Positions 34,110 through 45,473 of a stretch of 64,000 nt of DNA are shown piece by piece. Within the stretch, counting starts at the first letter, position 1, and every line of letters begins with the position of its first letter. The stretch spans positions 4,596,629-4,660,628 of the forward strand of contig OZ007580.1 in NCBI GenBank assembly GCA_963931925.1. Direction: 5' to 3'. The notes below the pieces were generated by a model. That model was not told the DNA's origin. It did no database searches and saw only the letters and a list, made by a program, of their open reading frames with translations. The translations under genes were made by a program, and so were the position numbers. This stretch comes from Onchidella celtica. Its lineage: Eukaryota; Mollusca; Gastropoda; Systellommatophora; Onchidiidae.

Positions 34110-34343
34110 TAGCATGTGACAAGATCAGATGGGCTCTCTAAGACCATACTACAAGGAACAGTGCAGGGGAAGAGAAGACTAGGCAGACCGAGGAAGAAAT
34201 GGGCAGATAACATTGCGGAATGGACCAAGATGAGCTTTCCGGCAACCCAGACACTCGCCCACAACCGCCACAAAAGGAGACAGCTGGTGAGGCGTTCATC
34301 ACTGCAGCAACCCTACGACCCCGGCGGGTTATGGGATCAGTGA
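34110..34343 (+). pseudogene. C-terminal stub of a LINE reverse transcriptase
   Basis: Encodes HVTRSDGLSKTILQGTV, then GKRRLGRPRKKWADNI and EWT. The LSKTILQGTV, GRRR-like and KKRWxDNIxEWT motifs mark the end of a non-LTR polymerase common in marine invertebrates. The rest of the polymerase is absent (5' truncation) and a short cagtgac tandem follows (about 34337-34360), as expected for a LINE 3' tail. Confidence 0.65.
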
Positions 34344-34360
34344 CCAGTGACCAGTGACAC

Positions 34361-35084
34361 AAATTTTAAATATAAATTAGGCGGTGGTAATGAAAAAAAA
34401 ACCAAAAACTAGAGAGCCACTGCAGTGTCGGCACCACACCGGTACCGGTACCACATTCTAGTGTCGGAGTAAAAGTGAAGGTCACTACCTAAAGGGTCGA
34501 TAATGGGATCACCATGCCCAGCGCTACATCCAATGCAATCCAAGGTTTCCTCAACCCTTCCCCAATTGAGAAATGTCATTTAATAGTTTTTTCGCAATTA
34601 CACTTTTACGGTGATGATTATGAAACAATTTACGAAACTAAATTTCTGTATTAATTGCAAGCAAATTTAATGGAAAATTTTTTTTTCCCATTTCAAAGGA
34701 TCACAAAGTAAGGCCCTCTTAAATCACCATGGACCTCCTGGGCAAAGCAATAGGCTGCGGCCCCTCTTTTCAAAAACCTATGTAGATTTGCACGCATGGG
34801 GCACCTGGGTAACCGCCCTGTGTGTTCATGCGTTAATTTCATTTGGTACAAGATCACAGTATACATTCTTTCTCAATTTGAAGTCCCTCCGCTGACTGAC
34901 ACCCCCCCCCCTCAATTCCTTCCCTGAATAAACTAACCCCCCCCCCCCCGTCATGATTTAATACAATGGCCTAAGAATAAAATTCCCCTGTTGAATTAAC
35001 CCAATTGCTGAATTGTGGTGGCCTTAATTGCCGACGTCTATGACGTCAGAAGAGTGAAAGATGGAATGACAGGATGGCGTAGAT
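34361..35084. other. Non-coding stretch
   Basis: C-runs near 34901 and 34940. No supported gene. Confidence 0.5.
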
Positions 35085-36255
35085 ATAGAAATAGTAAATA
35101 GGATATTGCTGAATTTTTATGAATAGATTAGAAAAAGTCAAAGAATATAGGGTATGGAGAAGATAGTGAATACTTAGATAAAAGATAATAGGGCATTAAT
35201 GAAAATTGACGCCCCGTGTTGTAATTGTAGTGGGGAATATATAAACGTGACGACAGTTGGCGTATTAATCAGTAAGGCAGAAAAGAGCGGTTAATATACG
35301 GCTGCGGGGGGAACTACTTCTTTAATTCCAAGCAGACTATCCTACTGCGAAGGGGTCAGTGTGATTCTACTTGAACTAATCGTTTACCCACGATATGACT
35401 AAATGTGGATCTAGTCATTTAGATCTATGAATATGGCTGTTTTGAAAAAAAACAAAGCTCTTGTTGATTTCCCTGATTCTTATGAATCAGGGTTAATGGT
35501 GAGTCCGCCATCAATTTAATTGTTTGATCAAGCACATAATGTGACTACTAGATCTAATCTAAGATGAGGCATGGGTGATTATCCAGAGGAGAGAAGATGT
35601 TACACCAAGAATGAGTGTGCGAGGAATTGAAGATGCATAGATAAAAACTTCAGCTAGAGCTACAACTACATTTAATGTATAAGATATAACTGTGATTGAA
35701 TTGTCTGGGTGAGGCTAGGAGTTGCCAGCCCATCCTAGAGTTATGTTTAACTGTGCCGACGTCACCCTGGCGATCTAGGCCAGCTATAAATTTAAATATA
35801 TGAGATGGTCTGATGTCTCCAGAGACTATGTCAATTGTAATACAGTAAACAGTCCAGATCTTGGAAACAGATCTAGTAGAGTAGTAGAATTTACTAGGAA
35901 CCATTATTATTACTTAGTGGGAGATTTATGAGAATGAAAGGAATTGATTTAGATCTAGTTAGATAGTTAGCTAGAATGAAAGTTAACTGATATTATGGGA
36001 AACCTAGATCTAGACTTATAATGAAGTACTATTGATTTTGGATTTTATGATGTTGATTTTCATCCCTACTACATGAATAGATCTAGTCGAAATTCTTAGG
36101 GAACTAGCGTAATTAAAGTGTGGCCCTGCAGGCTTGATTGTTGAAAGTTATTCAGTTTGTTTTTTAGTATTTGGCGTGGTCTGGGAGTGAGGGTTAGATT
36201 CTAGTTATTAAAAATATGCAGTCAAACACACCACAATATAACATATTAAAATACC
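35085..36255 (+). repeat. LTR-like dispersed repeat, copy 2
   Basis: Inverted partner of 10019-11284. It carries a TATA-like gggaatatataaacg at about 35233-35247, followed by cagttggcgtattaatcag, which suggests an LTR promoter. Its ends are not clean, and no target duplication is seen. Confidence 0.6.
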
Positions 36256-36788
36256 AACACTTCCATTCATAACACCCCCCTCCCCCAGCTCTCCGATTTG
36301 AAATTCCTGAAGTTTAATAATCTCATAACTAACTATTTCTGTTATCTTTTACCCTGTATAATACGCAAAAATACAGTTTTGATGAGAGGTTAGGCTATTT
36401 CGAAATAGACTTGAAAAAATTTGAAGCTTACATTTATTTTGCAGAAGAATTCAGTGCACACATGCTTTACTCACAGGAGAAAAAGCTCAACATAAGATTT
36501 TTACGCACAATTGCTACTAAAAATTAGAGTGATCATTGGTCAGAGGTTTGATGATGCCCGGGGCTAATTCCTTAAGAGTATACCCCAAGACTCAAGTATA
36601 GGTTCTATATAGTACTGATAATGTAAAAAAGGAAAACGTACCCACATTCACACCAGCTTGTGGGACTGCAGGGCAACTTGTATTATAAGGAAATTAAGAG
36701 CGATCATTTCACATTTCAAAAAAACTTAAACTTAAGTTCACTCTTTGATTGGATGCCCTGGACCGTCACCCCCTTCGCCACCCCCGTT

Positions 36789-36838
36789 CACACACACACA
36801 CACACACACACGCGCGCGCACAGACACACACACACACC
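36789..36838. repeat. (CA)n microsatellite
   Basis: Mostly CA units with a cgcgcg interruption. Confidence 0.95.
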
Positions 36839-37689
36839 TATGCATGAAACACCCACCCGTTCACACAACAACACACGAGTAAGTAAAATGGGCCTTCAGT
36901 TACCGACGAATTGCTTGTCCGCAGAAAATCCCACTTAAAATATTTGCTGCTCGATCTCCCTCCTCCTCCTCCTCCTTCCCCACCCCGTCCCCTCTCCCAC
37001 CCGACCAGGATGATTGCGATAACGTATTTCACAATTACAATGTCCTGTTACTGCTTCAGTAATTAATTTCGGTAAAGACGAACACCCACAACTACGGAGG
37101 TGAAAAAGATCCCTAAAATTGTTGTTGTTGTTGTTGTTGTCTTCATCAGCTGGCGGAAGAATAGGAAGTGAGAAGACACGAAACAAAGATGAATAAATTT
37201 TAACGAAAGCAGGAAAGACAATCAGGAATACATCAGCAAATTCTGTGGCTAAGCCAGTGGTTATCAAACTTTATCCTTCTGGCAATCGCCCACTTGGGAA
37301 CCAAATTTTCTTACATCTCCCCGTTCTCCACCACGTTCACAAGAAATATTGAAATTTTCTGTATAGGATAAAATTGTCACATTTACTTTGTTTGATCGGA
37401 TGGAGTTTGTTAATGAATTCAGTTTCTTTAGCTACATTTTCCCCCACAACTCTGAGTGGTTTTCCTTAAGTTACTCATCGAAACCAAAAATGTTATTCTG
37501 CTGGCATCGCCACCGGCATCGTTATCGTCGGCATCATCATCATATTCACCGTATTCACCATGATTAATTTTTCTGTTGGCGATCCTTGAACCCTGGGCAA
37601 ACCTACAACATGGCCGTTTCTTCATCGACATGGGAAAAATAAGGGTCCATCTGGCAAACTCGAAAGGTTTCTCGATTCATCAGTTTCGT

Positions 37690-37920
37690 GTGTGAGTGTG
37701 TGTGTGCATGTATGTGTGTGTGTGTGTGCGTGCGTGCGTGTGTGTGTGTGCGTGTATGTGCGTGCGTGTGTGTGTGTGCGTGTGAGTGTGTGTGAGAGAG
37801 TGTGTGTGTGTGTGTGTGTGAGAGAGAAAGTGTGTGTTTGCGTGTGTGTGTGTGTGTGCGTATGTGTGCGTGTATGTGTGTGTGTGCATGCGTGCGTGCG
37901 TGTGTGTGTGTGTGTGTGTG
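37690..37920. repeat. (TG)n microsatellite
   Basis: Imperfect TG/CG/TA dinucleotides just before the outer retrotransposon. Cysteine/valine and histidine/threonine frames are artefacts. Confidence 0.95.
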
Positions 37921-37958
37921 TTGACGAAATAATATAGAAAAATCTGTGGGGTCTCAGC

Positions 37959-39050
37959 TGTCACAAATCCCAGACTGGGAGATGCGATGGTTATAACAGG
38001 ACAACAATCACGAACGAACAAGTATAACACTTAACAGAACAACCCATCAGACTCACACATTTATTAAACATAAATATAAAGATAAGGATAACAGTGCAAT
38101 TACATACATACATTATATTCTTCAAGTTAACTGCCGTCCACGGCCTTCTTCCGTAAGCACACTTCCTCGGGTCCACAACCCGGTAATTACTTCTAAAGAC
38201 ACCTCGGCCTCAGCCTCTCCACTCAGGGTCTTAATGACACACTAGTATTCTTTCACACCACAGTCTCTCAATAGCGCCTCCCTATGGCAATACACCTTCG
38301 CCTCCTATACACTTCACGTGGCCATAGCACGTTAATACTTCAATTCACATGAATATCTCATTCGCACAGTAATACATCCATGTCACAGTAATACATCTTA
38401 ATAGCACATTCACGATCATATATACATCCCTGTCTGTGGCCAGACTGCCACGACTCATGTGCCTCTACTGTCCTGCACCGACAGCTTCACTCCTGGCCTA
38501 TGTGTGGCCTTCGGCCCTATGCTGGCCTATTCCCTGTGCTCACCGTAGGCGGCGCTCTTCGGCCCGACCTCGGCACCTACAAAAATAACATTACATTGGT
38601 ATAATACCATACCATTTCTAATCACTTCACCCCTCATTACAACTCATGAAGCGTACACACAATAGTTCACATTTCACTCACCAAACATCTTACGGTAACA
38701 CCTCCACCGTATTACACCCTACTCACTCTTACTACAAATCCATGAAGCTAACTTCCATCTATCGCTCATGGCGCACATTGCTATATACAGTATCAAGGAC
38801 TTCCACATTCCTCACATATACTTATTTACATCATGGTCGTAGACGAATATAATACATCAATCATAATTATCAAGCATCGTTCCACCTACCAGTCATCACT
38901 GGAAAACACTGTCACAATCTCCCGACTGTTCTCACTCACGTCCGTCCCCTGGGACCTTCTAACTTGCAGTGATAGAAGTACAGCGCTCTCGCCTCATGCA
39001 GACCCCCCCCCCCACTCACAACATGCACGCTTTTCATTACCTGTGGGCCG
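37959..39050 (-). repeat. Element B 3' LTR, truncated
   Basis: Matches 50881-51975 with a handful of differences. About 60-70 bases are lost at the coding side, where it joins RNase H sequence near 39046-39054. Small open frames inside it are not genes. Confidence 0.9.
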
Positions 39051-40619
39051 TGAGATAACGTCCTAATTTCTGGACGGACCAGACAATGGCAAGACACTCC
39101 CGCTCTATCACAGAATACTTTCTTTCTCTCTGCAATAACTTCCTACTGACATAACATACAGGATGTAAACATTCGTTCTTCTCCTGTAGAAGACAAGCGC
39201 CGACACCAGAGTCCGACGCATCCGTTCTGAGGATAAAATTAGATCGAAAATCGGGTAATATCAGAATGGGTGACGATGATAATGCTGTCACCAAATTATC
39301 AAATGCTGTCTGACATTCAGACGTCCACTGGACCTTATCGGGTTGTCCCTTCTTAGTAAGGTCAGTAAGAGAAGATGACAAGGAGGAAAAATTTGGAATG
39401 AACTTTCTGTAATAATTCAAAATTCCCACTAAGCTTCTGACTTGTTTCTTTGTTTTAGGGATTTGCAACCCTACTAATTTGTCAATTTTTGTTACTTCAG
39501 GTCTCTGAACACCTCTACCCACGATATGTCCTAAGAATACTATCTCTGGACATGACAAATCCATCTTTGCGGGTTTAGCAGTCAACCCAAAATGACGCAA
39601 TCGTTTAAAAATTACCGTTAGTGTCTGAATATGATCAGACCATGTCGACCTATGACACGCTCCATTGGTTTCGTCTGAGCACACAGATACTCTGGTCTCT
39701 CATAAAATCTCTGTAGCATATTAACATGGAATACCTTAATTGATCCATCAATCTGGATAGCGTAATCTACCTTCGAAACAACTCGCTCAATAACATAAGG
39801 ACCCTTCCATGTCATCAATAACTTATTATGGTCCGTAGGTAATAACAATAGGACCTTGTCTCCTGGCTTAAAAATTCTCAGTTTGGATACTCTATCTTTA
39901 TAGTTCTTTGCTCTTGCTGAAGCGATACTAGACGCTTCTTCCGCAATATTCTGAAGAGGAGCCTGGGGTGTACGGCCCTTATGCGTCGTCTTTTGGCACG
40001 CACTGCACGTCTTACAATACACTCGTACATCTCTGTGGATGGATGGCCAGTAAAACTTCTTAAGAACCCTTTCTTTGGTTCTAGCTATACCCATATGACC
40101 CGCTAATGGGACATCATGTGCCAAATGCAATACTGTTGCGATTAGCAACGCTGGCACAACGACCTGCTTTAAAACGGAAGCCACCGTAACATACTTACGG
40201 AACAGAATGCCCGCCTGGATAACAAAGGAAGACGACCCGTTCTTATATTTCCTCGTTTTCTCCGTTCGCGCCTCCCCAAAACATGGACTCAATGATGGAT
40301 CCTCCTTTTGCAATCTCGCCAAGCGCTCTGGTGTGATATCCAGGTTGACCGCTGGCGTTGCCAAAGGTCTAATCTTATTCCTATCACCTACCTGTCGACG
40401 TGTCTCGACTGCGGCACAAAAGTCAATACCTTTTGATTGTGACCATGCCCGCACATTCTCCTCGGAAGGGGAAACTACCCGAGATACATTACCAATGATG
40501 AGCTGGGCGCCTGGAAAACAACCAACGACTGCTTCGACTTCCCCGCTAAGGAAAGGCGTATCTATCACTATCTTTGCCAATGGTAATTTCTCAATGGCCC
40601 CTGAAAATTGTATGCATGG
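39037..40619 (-). pseudogene. Element B pol remnant (end of protease region, integrase ends, RT/RNase H part)
   Basis: From the A insertion site leftwards the frame gives the protease-integrase linker, the zinc-binding HHCC part of integrase (HDVPLAGH, then CKTCSACQ), and then jumps at about 39957 from PLQNI to AEEASSIA. This removes about 200 residues with the DDE core. The integrase C-terminus (TWKGPYVIERVV) is kept. At about 39670 a second deletion joins AQTKP out of frame to the sequence after the RT active site, so about 245 residues of RT are lost. The frame 39684-39037 then holds the RT thumb and RNase H (LRTDASDSGVGACLL), truncated near 39051. Confidence 0.9.
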
Positions 40620-41505
40620 TGTCACAAATCCCAGACTGGGAGATGTAATAATGATTATAACAAGACAACAATCACGAACGAACAAGTTTAACACTTAACA
40701 GAACAACCCATCAGACTCACACATTTATTATACATAAACATAAAGATAATAGCGCAAATACAGACATTATATTATTCAATTCAACTGCCGTACAACGGCC
40801 TTCTCCCTTACGCACACTTCCTCGGGTCCACAACCCGGTAGTTACTTTCTAAAGACACTTCGGTCTCAGCTTCTCCTCTCCATGTCTTAATAGCACATTA
40901 ATATTTCAATGGCACCGCAGTCTCTCAATAGCCCCTTCCTATTGCCATAACACATTAGCATTCCAATAGCACATCAACATGGCAATAGCACATTAGCATT
41001 TCAATAGCACATCAACATGGCAATAGCACATTAGCATTTCAATAGCACATCAACATGGCAATAGCACATTAGCATTTCAATAGCACATTCACAATCATAT
41101 ATACGTCCCTGTCGTTGGCCAGACTGCCACGACTCATGTGCCTCTACTGTCCTGCACCGACAGCTTCACTTCTGGCCTATGTGTGGCCTCCGGCCCTATG
41201 CTGGCCTATCCCCTGGGCTCACCGTAGGTGGCGCTCTTCGGCCCGACCTCGGCACCAGTCATCACTGGAAAAAACTCTCTCACTAGTCTTCCGACTGCTC
41301 CCCTTATGTTCGCCCACTGGGCTTTCTCTTGCGTCCGCTCTTTAGGACGTTCTAACTTGCAGTCATAGTAATACAGCGCTCTCGCCTCCTTCAGACCCCC
41401 ACCACTCATAACATGCACGCTTTCCCCCACTTGTCTACGTGCGTTAATTTTACTCTCCTCCTTTCCCCCCGTAATTATTAACTATCGCTCACTCCACTCG
41501 TGACA
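40620..41505 (-). repeat. Element A 3' LTR
   Basis: 886 bp. It contains three to four tandem copies of a 38-bp unit (aatagcacatcaacatggc, then aatagcacattagcatttc) around 40955-41090. Compared with the 47464-48349 copy I see two differences, near 40658 and 41458. Confidence 0.93.
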
Positions 41506-41526
41506 TCATCCCCCACCCCAAAAAAA
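41506..41526 (-). other. Element A polypurine tract
   Basis: On the minus strand TTTTTTTGGGGTGGGGGATG immediately precedes the 3' LTR. Confidence 0.75.
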
Positions 41527-41858
41527 TTAATGCAATTAATTTCAAATCGCATCAAGATGACTGTCAACGAGTGAGCGTGAGCAATACCTACATTAAAAAT
41601 GACCTACCAATGCCCCTAGCACATAAAATACCGGAATCAGGGGAAAATATGGGGATCAATATGCCCTGCACTATGCATATATGTATCACATCATCAATAG
41701 CTAACTAAACACAATACCTAATACAAAATCAAAAGCCAATCAACCTATCAACCATTCTTCATATCATATTTATAATGTCAATATTTCAAAGTCGACTCGT
41801 TCACACAGATCCTGTCAATGTTCCTGTCCTGCGATGTATAAGCTCCTGAACTCTTCCC

Positions 41859-44800
41859 CTAGGCTCGACTGAGGTAGTCGGCGATATGATTGCTGGTTCC
41901 TGGAATTGGTTGAATAACGAAGGTATACGGCTGCAAAGCCAATGCCCATCTAGACAAGCGTGGGCTGGACGAACGATTCTTCGACAAAAATGTCAGTGGC
42001 TTGTGGTCTGTCTGGATACAGAATTCTCGTCCCATGAGATAACGTCCTAATTTCTGGACGGACCACACAATGGCAAGACACTCACGCTCTATCACAGAAT
42101 ACTTTCTTTCTCTCTGCAATAACTTCCTACTGACATAACATACAGGATGTAAACATTCGTTCTTCTCCTGTAGAAGACAAGCGCCGACACCAGAGTCCGA
42201 CGCATCCGTTCTGAGGATAAAATTAGATCGAAAATCGGGTAATATCAGAATGGGTGACGATGATAATGCTGTCACCAAATTATCAAATGCTGTCTGACAC
42301 TCAGAAGTCCAATGGACCTTATCGGGTTGTCCCTTCTTTGTAAGGTCAGTAAGAGAAGATGACAAGGAGGAAAAATTTGGAATGAACTTTCTGTAATAAT
42401 TTAAAATTCCCACTAAGCTTCTGACTTGTTTCTTTGTTTTAGGGATTTGCAACCCTACTAACTTGTCAATTTTTGTTACTTCAGGTCTCTGAACACCTCT
42501 ACCCACAATATGCCCTAAGAATACTATCTCTGGACATGCCAAATCCATCTTTGCGGGTTTAGCAGTTAACCCAAAATGACGTAATCGTTTAAAAATTACT
42601 GTTAGTGTCTGAATATGATCAGACCATGTCGACGTATGACATCCTATATCGTCAAAGAATGACACGACATTAGGTATGTCCTTCAACACCAGTCTCATTA
42701 ATCGTGCAAACGTCGCTGGCGCGTTTACCAACCCAAATGGCATGACTTTAAATTGGAATAATCCAATGGGCGTTTGGAACGCCGTGTATTGTTTAGACTC
42801 CTCAGTAAGAGGGATTTCCCAATAACCTTTCGTTAAATCTATCTTGGAAAACCACGTGGACCCGGCCAATGAAGCTATTAGTTCCTCCTGAAACGGAATA
42901 GGCTCCCTATCGCCTACCGTAATAGTGTTCAATCTTCGAAAATCAATACAGAACCGCACCGATCCATCCAGTTTTTTCACGAGGACGATGGGTGATGAAT
43001 ACGGCGATGTTGATGGTTCTATCACATCTAACTTCAACATTGACTCAACTTCCTTTATAACTCTATCTCTCGAAGAAAAAGGCAGCGGATAAGGTCTAAG
43101 AAATACTGGCTTATCCGAAGTCAGCTTTATTTGGTGCTGGATCACCGTAGTGCGACCCGGCAAATCCGTAATAACATCTGGGAATGACGCTAACAGGGTC
43201 TTAAGTTCCCTACTCCTTGAACTCGTAAGGTCAGGGTTAATTTTTACGTCCCTGTAACCCTGTGTCGGAGCTAACTCCGGCAATTGAATTTGTAACTCCT
43301 CCTGCGCCTCGGTGTCGCTTACGTCACAGTCCAACTGGTCTACGACCCCCGTACAAGCAATAGAGAAGACACTCTCCTCTGGTTTCGTCTGTGCACACAG
43401 ATACTCTGGTCTCTCATAAAATCTCTGTAGCATATTAACATGGAAAACCTTACTCGATCCATCAATGTGGATAGCGTAATCTACCTTTGAAACAACTCGC
43501 TCAATAACATAAGGACCTTTCCATGTCATCAATAATTTATTATGGTCCGTAGGTAACAACAATAGGACCTTGTCTCCTGGCTTAAAAATTCTCAGTTTGG
43601 AACCTCTATCTTTATAGTCTTTTGCTCTTTTCGAAGCGATACTAGAAGCTTCTTCTGCTATAGTGCGCGCTGAAGATAATCTTTCTCTTAAATCAACAAG
43701 GTACTGAAACACTGAAATCTGCTCATCGTCTCCCGATGATGGCGACGTCATCATGTCCCGAAGAACATCAGTTGGACCCCTAGGACTACGACCATATATC
43801 ATTTCAAACGGAGAGAATCCCGTTGACTCCTGCCGTACCTCTCTGTACGCGAATAATACTGCAGGGATATATCTATCCCAATCTTTAGGGCGATCAGCAG
43901 CTACCTTACGCAGCATCGACTTTAGCGTCGAGTTCAATCTCTCGCACATGCCATTAGCCTGCGAATGATACGGGGTGGTAGTGATGGGTTGTATGCTGAA
44001 TAAGCGAAACAATTCCTTCATCATCTGCGAAGTAAATTGCGCGCCCCTATCAGACAAAATTTGTTCTGGTATTCCTACCCTAGCGAAAATTGCAAACAAC
44101 GCTTCCGCGACTGCCTCAGACGTTATGGTCCGAAGAGGAACCGCCTCTGGCCATCTCGTAGCATTACATATGACCGTTAAGAAAAATCGATTCCCCCTAT
44201 CGGTAGCTGGGTGAATGGGGCCAACAAGGTCTATCGAAACCTTTTTAAATGGTTCCGAAACCGTGGGGATCTTTTGAAGAGGAGCCTGGGGTGTACGACC
44301 CTTATGCGTCGCCTTTTGGTACGCACTGCATGTCTTACAATACACTTGTACATCCCTGTGGATGGATGGCCAGTAAAAATTTTTAAGAACCCTTTCTTTG
44401 GTTCTAGCTATTCCCATATGACCCGCTAATGGGACATCATGTGCCAAATGCAATACTGTTGCGATCAGCAACGCTGGCACAACGACCTGCTTTAAAATGG
44501 AGGCCACCGTTACATACTTACGGAACAGAATGCCCGCCTGAATAACAAAGGACGACGACCCGTTCTTATATCTCCTCGTTTTCTCCGTTCGCGCCTCCTC
44601 AAAACATGGACTCAATGATGGGTCCTCCTTTTGCAATGTCGCCAAGCGCTCTGGTGTGATATCCAGGTTGACCGCTGGCGTTGCCAAAGGTCTAATCTTA
44701 GTCCTATCACGTACCTGTCGACGTGTCTCGACTGCGGCACAAAAGTCAATACCTTTTGATTGTGACCATGCCTGCACATTCTCCTCGGAAGGGGAACTTA

Positions 44801-45470
44801 CCCGAGATACATTACCAATGATGAGCTGGGCGCCTGGAAAGCAACCAACGACTGCTTCGACTTCCCCGCTAAGGAAAGGCGTATCTATCACTATTCTTGC
44901 CGTGGGTAATTTCTCTATGGCCCCTGAAAATTGGATGCACGGGACAGTCTCACCTGTAAGCTGTGAATCCCGAATGCAGTCCCTATGCACTCCCACAACG
45001 GTAGATCCTGTATCTCGTAAAACCGAGACCGGTTCGTCCCCAACAAACCCCGGATAAACCCTGAGACCACCTCCTGTATGACATGAATTTATAACGGGGA
45101 TCTTTCTCCCACAAGGTAAAACACCGGAAGATAATAACTTCTCACAACTGGGACACTTAGAATACTGTCCGCCTCCGTTGTCCGATGTAACACACGCAGC
45201 TGCATGGTGAAATTTATTAGGGGAACATGGATTGGAGCCACTGCGATTGTCATCCACGTTCGCCGCTATCCTACCTGCAGGGCAATTCACGCTGATGTGA
45301 TCTGCTCTTCCGCAGTTCCAACACTTCGCGGCCCTACAATCGCGTGAAAAATGCCCCACGCGTCCGCAAGTCCAACATTCCGCTCCCTGTGCTCCGCTAG
45401 ACCTGGGTCCCCGTGACCCATCGCGACCGGAACTAAAGTCCCTATGCCGTCGGTCATCGGCAAAGGTCAC
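41859..45470 (-). CDS. Element A Pol: NC-protease-integrase-reverse transcriptase-RNase H
   Basis: 1203 codons, open throughout. Two CCHC knuckles (C32, C35, H40, C45 and C50, C53, H58, C63), protease with DTG at 153-155, integrase zinc domain (H344, H351, C378, C381), catalytic D414, D474 and E510 with exactly 35 residues between the last two, and a GPY/F-like module (TWKGPYVIERVV, about 649-660). Only then come reverse transcriptase (RFCIDFRRLN 839-848, catalytic D878, MPFGLVNAPATF 910-921, active site FFDD 938-941) and RNase H (D1089, D1155). The reversed order of integrase and RT is that of the Gmr1 clade. FFDD replaces the usual Y-x-DD but keeps both aspartates. It is in the same frame as gag, separated only by a TGA at 45474-45476; the given start is simply the first codon after it. 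A 5' end as a Gag-Pol readthrough product or fusion is likely. Confidence 0.93.
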   Translation of the reverse strand: MTFADDRRHRDFSSGRDGSRGPRSSGAQGAECWTCGRVGHFSRDCRAAKCWNCGRADHISVNCPAGRIAANVDDNRSGSNPCSPNKFHHAAACVTSDNGGGQYSKCPSCEKLLSSGVLPCGRKIPVINSCHTGGGLRVYPGFVGDEPVSVLRDTGSTVVGVHRDCIRDSQLTGETVPCIQFSGAIEKLPTARIVIDTPFLSGEVEAVVGCFPGAQLIIGNVSRVSSPSEENVQAWSQSKGIDFCAAVETRRQVRDRTKIRPLATPAVNLDITPERLATLQKEDPSLSPCFEEARTEKTRRYKNGSSSFVIQAGILFRKYVTVASILKQVVVPALLIATVLHLAHDVPLAGHMGIARTKERVLKNFYWPSIHRDVQVYCKTCSAYQKATHKGRTPQAPLQKIPTVSEPFKKVSIDLVGPIHPATDRGNRFFLTVICNATRWPEAVPLRTITSEAVAEALFAIFARVGIPEQILSDRGAQFTSQMMKELFRLFSIQPITTTPYHSQANGMCERLNSTLKSMLRKVAADRPKDWDRYIPAVLFAYREVRQESTGFSPFEMIYGRSPRGPTDVLRDMMTSPSSGDDEQISVFQYLVDLRERLSSARTIAEEASSIASKRAKDYKDRGSKLRIFKPGDKVLLLLPTDHNKLLMTWKGPYVIERVVSKVDYAIHIDGSSKVFHVNMLQRFYERPEYLCAQTKPEESVFSIACTGVVDQLDCDVSDTEAQEELQIQLPELAPTQGYRDVKINPDLTSSRSRELKTLLASFPDVITDLPGRTTVIQHQIKLTSDKPVFLRPYPLPFSSRDRVIKEVESMLKLDVIEPSTSPYSSPIVLVKKLDGSVRFCIDFRRLNTITVGDREPIPFQEELIASLAGSTWFSKIDLTKGYWEIPLTEESKQYTAFQTPIGLFQFKVMPFGLVNAPATFARLMRLVLKDIPNVVSFFDDIGCHTSTWSDHIQTLTVIFKRLRHFGLTAKPAKMDLACPEIVFLGHIVGRGVQRPEVTKIDKLVGLQIPKTKKQVRSLVGILNYYRKFIPNFSSLSSSLTDLTKKGQPDKVHWTSECQTAFDNLVTALSSSPILILPDFRSNFILRTDASDSGVGACLLQEKNECLHPVCYVSRKLLQRERKYSVIERECLAIVWSVQKLGRYLMGREFCIQTDHKPLTFLSKNRSSSPRLSRWALALQPYTFVIQPIPGTSNHIADYLSRA

Positions 45471-45473
45471 AAA

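Noticed and set aside
37680-38030. His/Thr ORF and its Cys/Val complement
   Set aside because: Translations of a TG/CA microsatellite.
38646-39066. Small ORFs within LTRs (also 41115-41430, 47959-48274, 51568-52144)
   Set aside because: Repeated in every LTR copy because the LTR is repeated. No domain and no initiation context.
43753-45057. Plus-strand ORFs opposite pol (also 45543-46289 and 48945-49414)
   Set aside because: Shadows of the minus-strand gag/pol frames.
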